NCBI GenBank assembly: GCA_013373545.1
Contig: JABXHQ010000073.1
Coordinates: 1 to 55,915 of the forward strand
Reading direction: 5' to 3'
DNA from: Gammaproteobacteria bacterium
GTDB lineage: Bacteria > Pseudomonadota > Gammaproteobacteria > Enterobacterales > Kangiellaceae
Length of the DNA stretch: 55,915 bases
Shown: in pieces, positions 7,640-16,268 of the stretch
Layout: each line of letters opens with the position of its first letter
Numbering within the stretch: position 1 is the stretch's first letter
Notes under the pieces: model-generated
What the model saw: the letters and a program-made list of their open reading frames with translations, nothing else
Told to the model about the DNA's origin: nothing
The model's database searches: none
Position numbers and translations under genes: made by a program

Positions 7640-9050
7640 GAATGTTCTGGCATCGATTGTTGCGCATAAACGCGAAGAAGTATTACGGCGTCGAGTCGAG
7701 CGGCCGTTGGCTTCTTTTGTTCATCAATTGCGTTTGTCTTCGCGTAGTTTAGCTGATGCATTAGCAAAGCCAGGCAATCGCTTTATTATGGAATACAAAC
7801 GCGCATCGCCATCGAAGGGATTAATTCGTAGTGATTTTTCACCGCGTGATTGTTTAAATGCGTACACGGGTGCGGCTGATGCGATTTCTGTACTAACGGA
7901 TGAGCAGTTTTTTTCTGGACGTCATGAGTTTTTGCAAACCATCAGTAAACACGGTAGCTTACCGGTTTTATGTAAAGACTTTTTTATTGATACTTATCAA
8001 GTATATGAAGCACGCGATTACGGTGCAGATGCTATCTTGTTGATGCTATCGGTGCTTACTGATGAAGAGTATTTAGCGCTTAGTCAAGTTGCAGAAGAGC
8101 TGAATATGGATGTGCTGACCGAAGTTCATACTCGAGCAGAGTGCGAGCGGGCCGTGGCGCTTAACGCTAAAATTATTGGTATCAACAATCGTGACCTACG
8201 CACCTTATCAATTGATCTATCAACAACGGAAGCCTTAGCTCCTTTGATTCCAAGCGATCGTCTGATCATTTCTGAGTCAGGTATTAATGGCCGTGCGGAT
8301 GTCACTCGCTTGGCGGCCAAAGTGGACGGATTCTTGGTGGGCTCGTCGCTAATGTCGCAGCCAGATGTTGCTTTAGCGGCGCGCCGCTTAGTTTTTGGTT
8401 CAGTTAAAATTTGTGGTATCGATACGTTAGAGAACGCATTGGTCGCGGTTTCTGAAGGAGCTGAATATCTCGGGATTATGTGCTATCCAAACTCTCCGCG
8501 CTACTTGACGATTGATAGCGCCAGCGTAATCACACGTAATCTTAACGCTCGTTTTGTCGGCGTTTTTGTCGATGCTGATGAGCAAACTATTTTGCACTCT
8601 GTTGCTCAATTAAACTTAAGTGGTGTGCAGCTCCACGGCAATGAGAGTTTATCGCAAGCTGCCCAGTTAAAAGCACTTTTGGCCGAAGATGTTGTGCTTT
8701 GGAAGGCGTTGTCGCTTGCCGAAGAAAGTGATATCAAGTTGATTACCCAGTGGCTGCAGGTGGTCGATGCGGTAGTAATCGATTATCAAACCGAGCAAGT
8801 ACTCGGTGGAACCGGTCAGTCATTTGATTGGCGTTTATTGCCGGCGCTATTTGAGCGAGTTGATCGCGAAAAAATTATTATTGCCGGCGGAATTAATGCA
8901 AACAATATTACTCAGCTAGCAGAGTTTTCCGAATGTACCATCGATCTAAGTAGCGGAGTCGAACAGGTTAAAGGTAAAAAGGATGCTGCAAAGATCAGTG
9001 CTTTTATGCATCAATGTCGAATGAATGGAGTTAAACAAGTCAATGTCTAG
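7626..9050 (+). CDS. trpCF: Bifunctional indole-3-glycerol-phosphate synthase / phosphoribosylanthranilate isomerase
   Basis: 474 residues, two fused TIM barrels as in enterics. Residues 1-255 are TrpC ([45 protein letters not shown]). Residues 258-470 are TrpF ([12 protein letters not shown] with the catalytic Cys, FVGVFVD, VQLHGNE, IIAGGIN, DLSSGVE). It catalyses isomerisation of phosphoribosylanthranilate and ring closure to indoleglycerol phosphate. It overlaps trpD by 14 bases and trpB by eight. Confidence 0.96.
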   Translation: MAADKNVLASIVAHKREEVLRRRVERPLASFVHQLRLSSRSLADALAKPGNRFIMEYKRASPSKGLIRSDFSPRDCLNAYTGAADAISVLTDEQFFSGRHEFLQTISKHGSLPVLCKDFFIDTYQVYEARDYGADAILLMLSVLTDEEYLALSQVAEELNMDVLTEVHTRAECERAVALNAKIIGINNRDLRTLSIDLSTTEALAPLIPSDRLIISESGINGRADVTRLAAKVDGFLVGSSLMSQPDVALAARRLVFGSVKICGIDTLENALVAVSEGAEYLGIMCYPNSPRYLTIDSASVITRNLNARFVGVFVDADEQTILHSVAQLNLSGVQLHGNESLSQAAQLKALLAEDVVLWKALSLAEESDIKLITQWLQVVDAVVIDYQTEQVLGGTGQSFDWRLLPALFERVDREKIIIAGGINANNITQLAEFSECTIDLSSGVEQVKGKKDAAKISAFMHQCRMNGVKQVNV

Positions 9051-10272
9051 TCAATATCATTTTGCTGCAGAAGAGCAGCGTACAGCCGAGCAAGCCAGTG
9101 GGTATTTTGGTGACTTCGGCGGTATGTTTGTGCCGGAGATTTTGATTCCCGCGTTAGAGCAGTTAGAGCAAGCATTCTATGATGCGTTAGATGACGCAAG
9201 CTTTATGGCTGAATTTAATCAGCTGTTAAAAAACTATGCGGGACGTCCTACACCACTTTATGAATGCCGTAATTTAACTGGCGAAAATGAAGGGCGAATT
9301 TTTCTTAAACGGGAAGATTTGTTACACGGCGGTGCGCATAAAACGAATCAAGTTTTGGGGCAAGTCTTGCTGGCAAAACGCATGGGAAAATCACGTATTA
9401 TCGCTGAAACTGGCGCTGGTCAACATGGTGTAGCGACGGCTCTCGCCTGTGCTTTGATGGATCTGCCTTGTGTTATTTATATGGGGAAGGTGGATTGCGA
9501 GCGGCAGCAGCCGAATGTCTATCGTATGGAGTTGATGGGCGCTACTGTCGTTCCTGTCGATAACGGTAGTGGAACCTTAAAAGATGCTATCAATGAGGCA
9601 TTACGTGATTGGGCTGCCAGTTACCAAGACACTCATTATTTATTAGGAACGGCCGCTGGCGCGCATCCGTTTCCAACCATCGTTCGTGAGTTTCATAAAA
9701 TGATCGGTGAAGAAGCGAAAGCTCAAATGCTCGAGCAAACTGGGCGTTTACCCGACTATGCAATTGCTTGCGTCGGTGGCGGTTCAAATGCGATTGGTTT
9801 GTTTGCTGACTTTATTGCAGATGAAAGCGTGCGACTCGTTGGCGTTGAACCGGCGGGCAAAGGCATTGATACGCCACATCATGGAGCAACGCTCACTCAA
9901 GGCAGTCTTGGGATCTTACATGGCGCTCATACCAAGATTATGCAAGATGAGAACGGACAAATTGAAGAGTCCTATTCGGTTTCCGCGGGCCTTGATTATC
10001 CAGGTGTGGGGCCGCAGCATGTGTATTTGCAATCGATTAAACGCGCCGAATATGTATCGGTAACCGATAGCGAGGCGTTAGCGGCATTTTATCAATTATC
10101 ACGAAGTGAAGGGATCATTCCGGCACTCGAATCCTCTCATGCATTAGCGTACGCCATTAAGTTGGCTAAGGAAGTCAACTCGGAAACTTTAATCTTGGTG
10201 AACCTATCTGGTCGTGGCGATAAAGATTTAGCCTACGTTAGAAACTTAACTAACACTGAGGAGGCGCGGTAA
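9043..10272 (+). CDS. trpB: Tryptophan synthase beta chain
   Basis: 409 residues from the ATG at 9043, with GGAG 12 bases upstream. An earlier in-frame ATG at 9025 overlaps that site and would add six atypical residues. It is PLP-dependent and joins indole and serine. The Schiff-base lysine is in HGGAHKTNQ, the phosphate-binding loop is GGSNAIG, and GRPTPLYE lies near the N-terminus. It works as an alpha2beta2 complex with TrpA, whose gene starts in the last base of the trpB stop codon. Confidence 0.97.
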   Translation: MSSQYHFAAEEQRTAEQASGYFGDFGGMFVPEILIPALEQLEQAFYDALDDASFMAEFNQLLKNYAGRPTPLYECRNLTGENEGRIFLKREDLLHGGAHKTNQVLGQVLLAKRMGKSRIIAETGAGQHGVATALACALMDLPCVIYMGKVDCERQQPNVYRMELMGATVVPVDNGSGTLKDAINEALRDWAASYQDTHYLLGTAAGAHPFPTIVREFHKMIGEEAKAQMLEQTGRLPDYAIACVGGGSNAIGLFADFIADESVRLVGVEPAGKGIDTPHHGATLTQGSLGILHGAHTKIMQDENGQIEESYSVSAGLDYPGVGPQHVYLQSIKRAEYVSVTDSEALAAFYQLSRSEGIIPALESSHALAYAIKLAKEVNSETLILVNLSGRGDKDLAYVRNLTNTEEAR

Positions 10273-11075
10273 TGGCTCGCTATCAACAGATGTTTGAACG
10301 CTTAAAACAACAGCAGCAGATTGCTTTTATTCCCTTTGTTATGTTGGGCGACCCGAATCTTGAAACCAGTTTTGAAATTATTAAAACTTTAATAGAAAGT
10401 GGTGCGGATGCACTGGAGTTGGGGATACCTTTTTCCGATCCCGTCGCAGATGGTCCTACCATACAAGAAGCATCAATTCGCGCGTTAGCGAATAGCGTTA
10501 CGCCGGCACAATGCTTTAGTTTACTCGAAAAAATTCGTGAGTTTTCAAAAGATATTCCGATCGGTTTACTGGTGTACTCAAATTTGGTTTATCGCAACGG
10601 TATAGAAAACTTTTATCAACGCTGTCAAGCAGCCCAAGTTGATTCGGTATTGATTGCCGATGTGCCGCTGCGCGAAACGGAGTTGTTTGACCGTCACGCG
10701 AAACGGGCCGATATTGCACCGGTGCACATCTTGCCGCCAAACCCAAGTGAGCAAACGTTAATGCAAGTCGCCAAACGTTCCTGTGGTTACACCTATATTC
10801 TGGGACGAGCTGGAGTTACTGGAACTGAGACGTCGGCACAAATGCCGGCACAGCAGACATTGCAGTCACTACGTGACTACCAAGCGGCACCGCAAGTGAT
10901 GGGATTTGGAATTTCACAACCCACTCAAGTTCAACAGGCGAAAGCGGCGGGATTTGAAGGTGTTATTTCGGGCTCGGCGGTGGTTAAAATTATTGCCGAA
11001 AACCTTGCCGATAAACCGGAAATGCTAGCTAGGCTGGCAGATTTCATTCAGCGTATGAAAGCGGCAACGACATAG
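10272..11075 (+). CDS. trpA: Tryptophan synthase alpha chain
   Basis: 267 residues, the family norm. It cleaves indoleglycerol phosphate and passes indole to TrpB through the tunnel. The catalytic Glu and Asp are in ALELGIPFSDPVADGPTIQ; the phosphate site is near GFGISQPTQ and GVISGSAVV. It overlaps trpB by one base (TAATG) and is the last gene of the operon. Only a weak five-pair hairpin without a T tract (around 11074-11086) follows before the convergent small gene. Confidence 0.96.
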   Translation: MARYQQMFERLKQQQQIAFIPFVMLGDPNLETSFEIIKTLIESGADALELGIPFSDPVADGPTIQEASIRALANSVTPAQCFSLLEKIREFSKDIPIGLLVYSNLVYRNGIENFYQRCQAAQVDSVLIADVPLRETELFDRHAKRADIAPVHILPPNPSEQTLMQVAKRSCGYTYILGRAGVTGTETSAQMPAQQTLQSLRDYQAAPQVMGFGISQPTQVQQAKAAGFEGVISGSAVVKIIAENLADKPEMLARLADFIQRMKAATT

Positions 11076-11082
11076 CCTGTGG

Positions 11083-11352
11083 CTAGAGAGGACGACGATT
11101 AAGGCTATCGGTTGAGTTGAGCGCATGTTGTTCAACTTGTTCGATAGCTTTTACCAATTGAGAGTGTTCACGCGTGCCTTGGCCAGAACGTAAATAATGT
11201 TTTGCTGCGAGCACGACTTTTTGTGCCAGTTGTAATTGATAGTGTTGATTTAACAAGCACTTACCTAAACCATCGAAGTCTTGATCTTGTTCACGTAGCT
11301 GCGCTGCGACGGTTAGGGCATGCGCTAACTCTTGTTCTGATGGAACGCCCAT
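11083..11352 (-). CDS. Small hypothetical protein, convergent with trpA
   Basis: 89 residues, predicted mostly helical and cytoplasmic, with no domain I recognise. Composition (many Gln, Leu, His) and codon use match the neighbours, and the frame is intact for its whole length, which argues for a real gene. It stops seven bases beyond trpA on the other strand and its start faces the YfcL-like gene about 80 bases away. It could be a lineage-specific small protein; no function is proposed. Confidence 0.5.
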   Translation of the reverse strand: MGVPSEQELAHALTVAAQLREQDQDFDGLGKCLLNQHYQLQLAQKVVLAAKHYLRSGQGTREHSQLVKAIEQVEQHALNSTDSLNRRPL

Positions 11353-11434
11353 ATAATACCCATTTTCAACAAACTAGATTTATTATAGGTGAAAATTCAA
11401 GTAGCATAGCAGCCTGATTAAAGAGGTGTGACCT

Positions 11435-11683
11435 ATGAATGAATTTTGGCATGATTTAGAAATCAAACTGCGCGCGATGGAAGCGGAAGAAGAATATGAT
11501 CTATTTGCCATCGGTTATGTTATACCGCAGGTAGCGTTGGCAGAAAAAGAAGCGGCTGAAAACCTTAGCGCGGAACAAGCAAAAGAAGTATTGCTACGTT
11601 ATATTCAGCGCTCGATCGACCAGGACAACATTAGCGACGCTGATCGACATCTTATCGAAGAGGTTTTAACTTCAGCGCTTTAA
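11435..11683 (+). CDS. YfcL-like small protein
   Basis: 82 residues, acidic and helical. The segment EEEYDLFAIGYVIPQVALAEKEA resembles [20 protein letters not shown] of E. coli YfcL, and the remainder has the same length and helix pattern, so it probably belongs to the YfcL family (PF08891), which has no known function. An AGAGGTG ribosome site precedes the ATG. It is convergent with hisD. Confidence 0.6.
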   Translation: MNEFWHDLEIKLRAMEAEEEYDLFAIGYVIPQVALAEKEAAENLSAEQAKEVLLRYIQRSIDQDNISDADRHLIEEVLTSAL

Positions 11684-11715
11684 GCCCAGCGCTATAGTTG
11701 TTCGCTAACTGGGCT
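11683..11715 (+). terminator. Possible bidirectional hairpin between yfcL-like gene and hisD
   Basis: AGCCCAG (11683-11689) and CTGGGCT (11709-11715) form a seven-pair stem with a 19-base loop between the convergent genes. There is no T tract on either side, so true intrinsic termination is doubtful. Confidence 0.3.
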
Positions 11716-11730
11716 GTACATTCAATTTGG

Positions 11731-12954
11731 CTAGTTTTTTGCTCGAATCGCCAGACTTTCATAATGAAAAGAAAGTCCTTCAGCTTGTGCAATCGGCATA
11801 GCAAGTTGCGCCAATTGCTGACGCCCATAATCATTTACCTTTTGAATCGTTTGGGTACGCAAAAAGGTTTGCACATTTAAACCACCGGATTGCCGAGCAT
11901 AGCCCATTGTAGGTAACGTATGATTTGGTCCACTGCAGTAATCGCCCATAGCGACGGCGCTGTTCGCGCCAATGAACAATGAACCATAATGAGTCAGATC
12001 GTCCGGCGTAATGTTTTCATCGCACAACATTAAATGCTCGGGCGCATAGCGATTGCAGAAGTCGATTTGCTGGTCGCGATCTTCGGCTTGAATAAGGACA
12101 ATCTGTTCACTATTGATTAACTCAAGGTAACGAGTCTCCTCAAGCAGTCGTAGCGCTAACTGGGTTAGCCAGTCGCCATCACAGCTGACAATGACCGATT
12201 GGGCCATTGGATCATGCTCTGATTGCGCTAAAGCATCTAAGATAATCCATTCAATGGATGTTTTGCCATCGCATAACGCTAAAAGTTCACTCGGGCCGGC
12301 AAGACCATCAATTTTAATTTGGCGCTGCAACTGAGCTTTGGCTTCATTAACATAAGCATTCCCTGGACCGACGATCACATCGACCGGCTCCAGATCGGCA
12401 TATCCAAACGCTAGGGCAGCCACCGCTTGCACGCCACCGATTTGATAAAATTGGGTAGCGCCAGCTAACGCCGCTGCGGCTAATATAGCTGGGTCGGCAA
12501 CTGGCGACACGGCAATGCGCTCGGCGCAACCTGCCACTTTGGCAGGAATCAAAGTCATCAGTGCCGTTGAAATTAATGGAAAGCGTCCACCGGGGATATA
12601 GCAACCGGCACGTTCAATCGGTTTTACTACTTGGCCAAACTCACCATACTCATCGCTGAAACTACGACTGCCTAAGTCGTCTTTTTGAAACCGAGCGAAT
12701 GCTTTAATACGTTTTGCAGCTTGCTTAATCGATTGCTTTAAAGTGACGTCCAAATCGTAATCGTCAAACGCTTTTAACGGAATCGACTTGGGCTGGAGTT
12801 GGTCGAACTCTTGTGAGTATTGGTTAATGGCCGCGTCACCATGCTGGCGGATATTTTCCAGCATCGAACGGACTGATGATTCAATATTGTCCGCGCGACC
12901 GGAAAACTGTCGCTGCCATTGGCTAGCCGATTTTATTAGATTAGATGCTTGCAT
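11731..12954 (-). CDS. hisD: Histidinol dehydrogenase
   Basis: 407 residues, slightly shorter than the usual 430. It oxidises histidinol to histidine in two NAD-dependent steps. Conserved parts are GRFPLISTALMTLIPAKVAG, IVGPGNAYVNEAKAQL, the zinc and catalytic region SEHDPMAQS, YAPEHLMLC and GDYCSGPNHTLPT. It is the last gene of this his operon, whereas in E. coli it is second. It starts 22 bases after the hisA-IE stop. Confidence 0.96.
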   Translation of the reverse strand: MQASNLIKSASQWQRQFSGRADNIESSVRSMLENIRQHGDAAINQYSQEFDQLQPKSIPLKAFDDYDLDVTLKQSIKQAAKRIKAFARFQKDDLGSRSFSDEYGEFGQVVKPIERAGCYIPGGRFPLISTALMTLIPAKVAGCAERIAVSPVADPAILAAAALAGATQFYQIGGVQAVAALAFGYADLEPVDVIVGPGNAYVNEAKAQLQRQIKIDGLAGPSELLALCDGKTSIEWIILDALAQSEHDPMAQSVIVSCDGDWLTQLALRLLEETRYLELINSEQIVLIQAEDRDQQIDFCNRYAPEHLMLCDENITPDDLTHYGSLFIGANSAVAMGDYCSGPNHTLPTMGYARQSGGLNVQTFLRTQTIQKVNDYGRQQLAQLAMPIAQAEGLSFHYESLAIRAKN

Positions 12955-12976
12955 AACTTAACTCGTTAGTAGTTCA

Positions 12977-14212
12977 TTAGCGGTCGTCGAAACGACTTCT
13001 TAATTCGTTGGTAATGTCGTCAATCGTGACGCCTTTCGCGAGCGCGTCGGTTAACGCAAAGAATATTAAATCAGCCGCTTCCCAACGGACATCGGCATAG
13101 GTTTGTGCTTCGATAAGCTCCTCGGCTTCCTCGCGTATTTTTTCGGCACGTAACTCAGCTGATGAAAATAATTTCGCACTAAATGAACCACTGGGTAACT
13201 GTTGCTTACGCTGCTCTAAAAGCGAACTGAGTCGGCGCAAACTAAATTCATTTCGCTCACTTGCAAAGCAACTATAACGGTCAAGGTGACATGCGCTATC
13301 GACTTGTTTTACTTTGAATAACAAAGTGTCACCATCGCAGTCGAAATCGACATTGATTAGCGCTTGCGTGTGTCCGCTAGTGGCACCTTTTTCCCATAGC
13401 GTTTCGCGACTACGACTCCAGTAAACTCCTTTTCGTTGCTCTAAGGCTTGTCTTAACGAAGCTTGGCTCGAATAGGCTAACATCAGTACTTTGTTGGTCT
13501 CGATGTCTTGAACAATCGTGGGGATAAGTTCGCTTTTGTTGAAATCTAGTTGACTAAGAAAGCAATCAATTAAATTTAGTTTTCCAGTATAGATTGACAT
13601 ACCGATTTGGCCATTCGCACCCAGTCGAGTAAACCACTCGATATCATCGAGTGAGGTTATTCCCCCAGCAACCGTGACTGGCACTTTAGATTGTTGAATT
13701 ACTTGTTGAATGCGCTTGCGGTCGAGGCCTTCAAGCAAACCTTCTTTTTCTACTTGGGTGTAGAGAAATTCACTGCAATCGTTTTCCAAACTCGGAATTA
13801 GTGAGTCAATCGTGATTGCTTCAGTCGTTTGCCAGCCAGAAGTTGACCAGTAGTCGCCTTTTGCATCAATCGCGAAAATGAGGCTTTCTTTTGGAAGTTT
13901 TTTAACCCATGCTTCACGGCATTTAGTGCCGATAATAATTTTAGTTGCGCCAGCTTTTAAATACTTTTGCGCAGTCGCCAAATCGCGAATGCCACCGCCA
14001 ACACGACAAGGGCGTACTTTTAATAGTTCCAAAATCAAAGCTTCATTGGAACCTTTTCCTAATGCAGCATCAAGATCGATTATGGCTACTTCACCAAATA
14101 AAGAGAACTGATTGAGTAATTCAAACACATCATCGCGTTGTAAAACTTTCTCTTGACCTTGCTTAAGTTGAACTGCCTTACCGTCCATTAAATCAATTGA
14201 GGGTATTAACAT
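12977..14212 (-). CDS. hisA-hisIE: Fusion protein HisA-HisI-HisE
   Basis: 411 residues joining two normally separate genes. Residues 1-220 are ProFAR isomerase HisA (IPSIDLMDGK with catalytic Asp7, CRVGGGIRD, FAIDAKGD with Asp116, VAGGITS). Residues 226-320 are phosphoribosyl-AMP cyclohydrolase HisI, with metal ligands in DFDCDGD (Asp291, Cys292, Asp293, Asp295) and zinc Cys308 and Cys315. Residues 330-411 are phosphoribosyl-ATP pyrophosphatase HisE (EKIREEAEELIEA, AADLIFFALTDAL). It thus covers steps 2, 3 and 4 of the pathway in one chain. HisIE is a common fusion, but HisA joined to it is not one I know from other bacteria. The frame is continuous, so this is not a read-through artefact of a missing stop. 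Confidence 0.93.
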   Translation of the reverse strand: MLIPSIDLMDGKAVQLKQGQEKVLQRDDVFELLNQFSLFGEVAIIDLDAALGKGSNEALILELLKVRPCRVGGGIRDLATAQKYLKAGATKIIIGTKCREAWVKKLPKESLIFAIDAKGDYWSTSGWQTTEAITIDSLIPSLENDCSEFLYTQVEKEGLLEGLDRKRIQQVIQQSKVPVTVAGGITSLDDIEWFTRLGANGQIGMSIYTGKLNLIDCFLSQLDFNKSELIPTIVQDIETNKVLMLAYSSQASLRQALEQRKGVYWSRSRETLWEKGATSGHTQALINVDFDCDGDTLLFKVKQVDSACHLDRYSCFASERNEFSLRRLSSLLEQRKQQLPSGSFSAKLFSSAELRAEKIREEAEELIEAQTYADVRWEAADLIFFALTDALAKGVTIDDITNELRSRFDDR

Positions 14213-14221
14213 AATAATTCC

Positions 14222-14998
14222 TTACAGCCTTACATTAATTTGTTTAGCTTTTAAATATTGTTTAACTTGATCAATGCGATATTCGCCACTGTGAAACATA
14301 CCGGCTGCAAGGCAAGCATCTGCACCCGCTGCGAAAGCATCGTAAAAGTGTTCTTCATTTTTTGCGCCGCCGGACGCTATTACTTGAATCTTAGCGTTGC
14401 GGGCGATCTCTCCGGTTAGCTCGCAATCAAACCCGAGGCCGGTGCCATCGCGATGCATGCAGGTTAATAATATTTCACCTGCGCCGCGCTCTTGAATTTC
14501 ATTTATCCAACTATAGAACGGACGTTGTACGAGAGTTCTGCCGCCATGGATATAAATTCTTGGTGCTACCGATTGCTCTGGACGGTTAACATCGACGGCG
14601 ACCACAACACATTGAGAGCCATATTGCTCGGCCACTTGATTAATAATATTGGGATTTTGCACGGCGGTTGTATTTAGCGCGACTTTATCCGCTCCAGCGT
14701 CGAGGAAAGCTTTAACATCGTCGATGCTTTTTAAACCTCCGCCAACGGTAAAAGGAATACTGAGTTTTTGAGCAATCCGCGTAACATTCGATAAAGCTGT
14801 GGGGCGATTATCAGAACTTGCTGTTATGTCAAGAAAGATGATTTCATCCGCGCCTTGCTTTTCATACTCTGTGGCGAGTTCAACCGGATCACCCATATCA
14901 CGAAGATTGATAAAATTAGTGCCTTTCACGACTCGGCCATTATCCACATCTAAACAAGGAATAATGCGAGCCGTTAATTGATTATCACAAGCAATCAT
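14222..14998 (-). CDS. hisF: Imidazole glycerol phosphate synthase cyclase subunit
   Basis: 258 residues, a TIM barrel with the catalytic Asp residues in RIIPCLDVDNGRVVKG and VVAVDVNR and phosphate sites at FTVGGGLKS and VIASGGA. It closes the imidazole ring using ammonia from HisH. It is separated from hisH by a 90-base gap, unusually wide within this otherwise tight operon, and is followed nine bases later by hisA-IE. Confidence 0.96.
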   Translation of the reverse strand: MIACDNQLTARIIPCLDVDNGRVVKGTNFINLRDMGDPVELATEYEKQGADEIIFLDITASSDNRPTALSNVTRIAQKLSIPFTVGGGLKSIDDVKAFLDAGADKVALNTTAVQNPNIINQVAEQYGSQCVVVAVDVNRPEQSVAPRIYIHGGRTLVQRPFYSWINEIQERGAGEILLTCMHRDGTGLGFDCELTGEIARNAKIQVIASGGAKNEEHFYDAFAAGADACLAAGMFHSGEYRIDQVKQYLKAKQINVRL

Positions 14999-15088
14999 AT
15001 TGTTTTCTCGCTTTGGTTACTGCAAAAGACGCTGCGTTCTGTTGCAGCGGAAATAATAAAATAGCACTGCATTGTTGAGTTTTCGTGT

Positions 15089-15667
15089 TCATAACTGTAA
15101 AGCTCGCTGAATGAGTGCTTGCCCGTACTGACTTGATTTTTCGGGATGAAATTGAAAACCAACCAGATTGTTGTCCTTGACGGCGGCGCAAAAGGCTTCG
15201 CCGTAAGCAGTTTTGGCGATACATTGCTCACTCTCTCTTACCGCATAACTATTCACAAAGTAGGGCATTCCAGATCTGAAGTCCTGGTGGCTAAATTCAC
15301 AATAAGCCCAACCGACCATAGGTTGTTTGGGAAATGCTAGCCGTTCTACTCGACCCTTAAGCCAACCTAAGCCTGAAGCTGCTGGCGATTCATCGGAGCC
15401 GGAAAAGAAAATTTGCATGCCAACACAAATGCCGAGTAGTGGCTTGTTATCCTCGCGCCATTGCTGTAATGCGGGCAACCAATTATTGCTTTCGAGGTTT
15501 TGCATAACACTACCAAAATGCCCTTGGCCGGGTACCACTAAGCGCTCGCCACGCACTTGATCCGGTGTGTCGGCAATTTCGACCGCACAACCAAGCCGTT
15601 CGATACTGGCTTTTAGGCTATATAAATTACCCGCTTGGGTATTAACAATGCTAACGACTGAACTCAT
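15089..15667 (-). CDS. hisH: Imidazole glycerol phosphate synthase glutaminase subunit
   Basis: 192 residues, class I amidotransferase. The nucleophilic Cys is in LGICVGMQ and the His-Glu pair in FQFHPEKSSQYG; the oxyanion loop is VVPGQGHFG. It feeds ammonia to HisF. It starts 12 bases after the hisB stop. Length is slightly below the usual 196-200 and all catalytic residues are present. Confidence 0.95.
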   Translation of the reverse strand: MSSVVSIVNTQAGNLYSLKASIERLGCAVEIADTPDQVRGERLVVPGQGHFGSVMQNLESNNWLPALQQWREDNKPLLGICVGMQIFFSGSDESPAASGLGWLKGRVERLAFPKQPMVGWAYCEFSHQDFRSGMPYFVNSYAVRESEQCIAKTAYGEAFCAAVKDNNLVGFQFHPEKSSQYGQALIQRALQL

Positions 15668-15679
15668 AGTTAAAACCTT

Positions 15680-16264
15680 TTATAGCGAACCTTTAGTTGA
15701 TGGCGATCCCGCGATGGGCGTAAGCGCTTCTTTCATTGCGTAGGCGAGCGCCTTAAAGCAACCTTCAATAAGATGGTGGTTGTTGCGAAAGTACATTGGC
15801 TTGATATGCAATGTCATTTCGGCGTTAACCGCCAGGGTATAGAAAAAATGTTCAAACATTTCAGTGGCAATTCCGCCGATCATTTCACGAGTAAAACTAA
15901 GTTCCCCGACATAGTATGGGCGTCCTGACAAATCAACCGCACACATAATGAGTGCTTCATCCATCGGCATCAGACGTTGACCAAACCGTTGCAATTGGTT
16001 GTTGGCACGCCAAACTTGTTTGATCGCTTGGCCAAGTACAATAGCGACATCTTCCACACTGTGGTGATCGTCAACTTCTAGGTCGCCCTTGACTTGAATC
16101 GATAAATCCCAACGGGCATGACTAGCGAGTGCCGTTAGCATATGATCGAGAAAGCCAACGCCGGTTTCGATCGCAAGTTGTTGTGAACCTTGCGGGTTGA
16201 GTGCGAGTTTAATGGCGGTTTCTTTGGTGGTTCGCTCGATATTAATGGTGTTTTGCTGCTTCAT
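15680..16264 (-). CDS. hisB: Imidazoleglycerol-phosphate dehydratase (monofunctional HisB)
   Basis: 194 residues, dehydratase domain only. It has the two metal-binding repeats HHSVEDVAI and HHLIEGCFKALA, plus GVGFLDHMLTALASH. In enteric bacteria HisB also carries an N-terminal HAD histidinol-phosphatase; that half is absent here. The missing activity is probably supplied by the HAD domain fused to HisC immediately upstream (four-base gap). Confidence 0.95.
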   Translation of the reverse strand: MKQQNTINIERTTKETAIKLALNPQGSQQLAIETGVGFLDHMLTALASHARWDLSIQVKGDLEVDDHHSVEDVAIVLGQAIKQVWRANNQLQRFGQRLMPMDEALIMCAVDLSGRPYYVGELSFTREMIGGIATEMFEHFFYTLAVNAEMTLHIKPMYFRNNHHLIEGCFKALAYAMKEALTPIAGSPSTKGSL

Positions 16265-16268
16265 AAAA

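Noticed and set aside
9025-9042. Longer TrpB starting at ATG 9025
   Set aside because: The ATG overlaps the GGAG used for ATG 9043, and the extra six residues are not typical of TrpB.
15680-16264. Truncated HisB caused by frameshift
   Set aside because: The dehydratase domain is complete, and the DNA upstream encodes the HAD domain in frame with HisC, not a broken HisB N-terminus.
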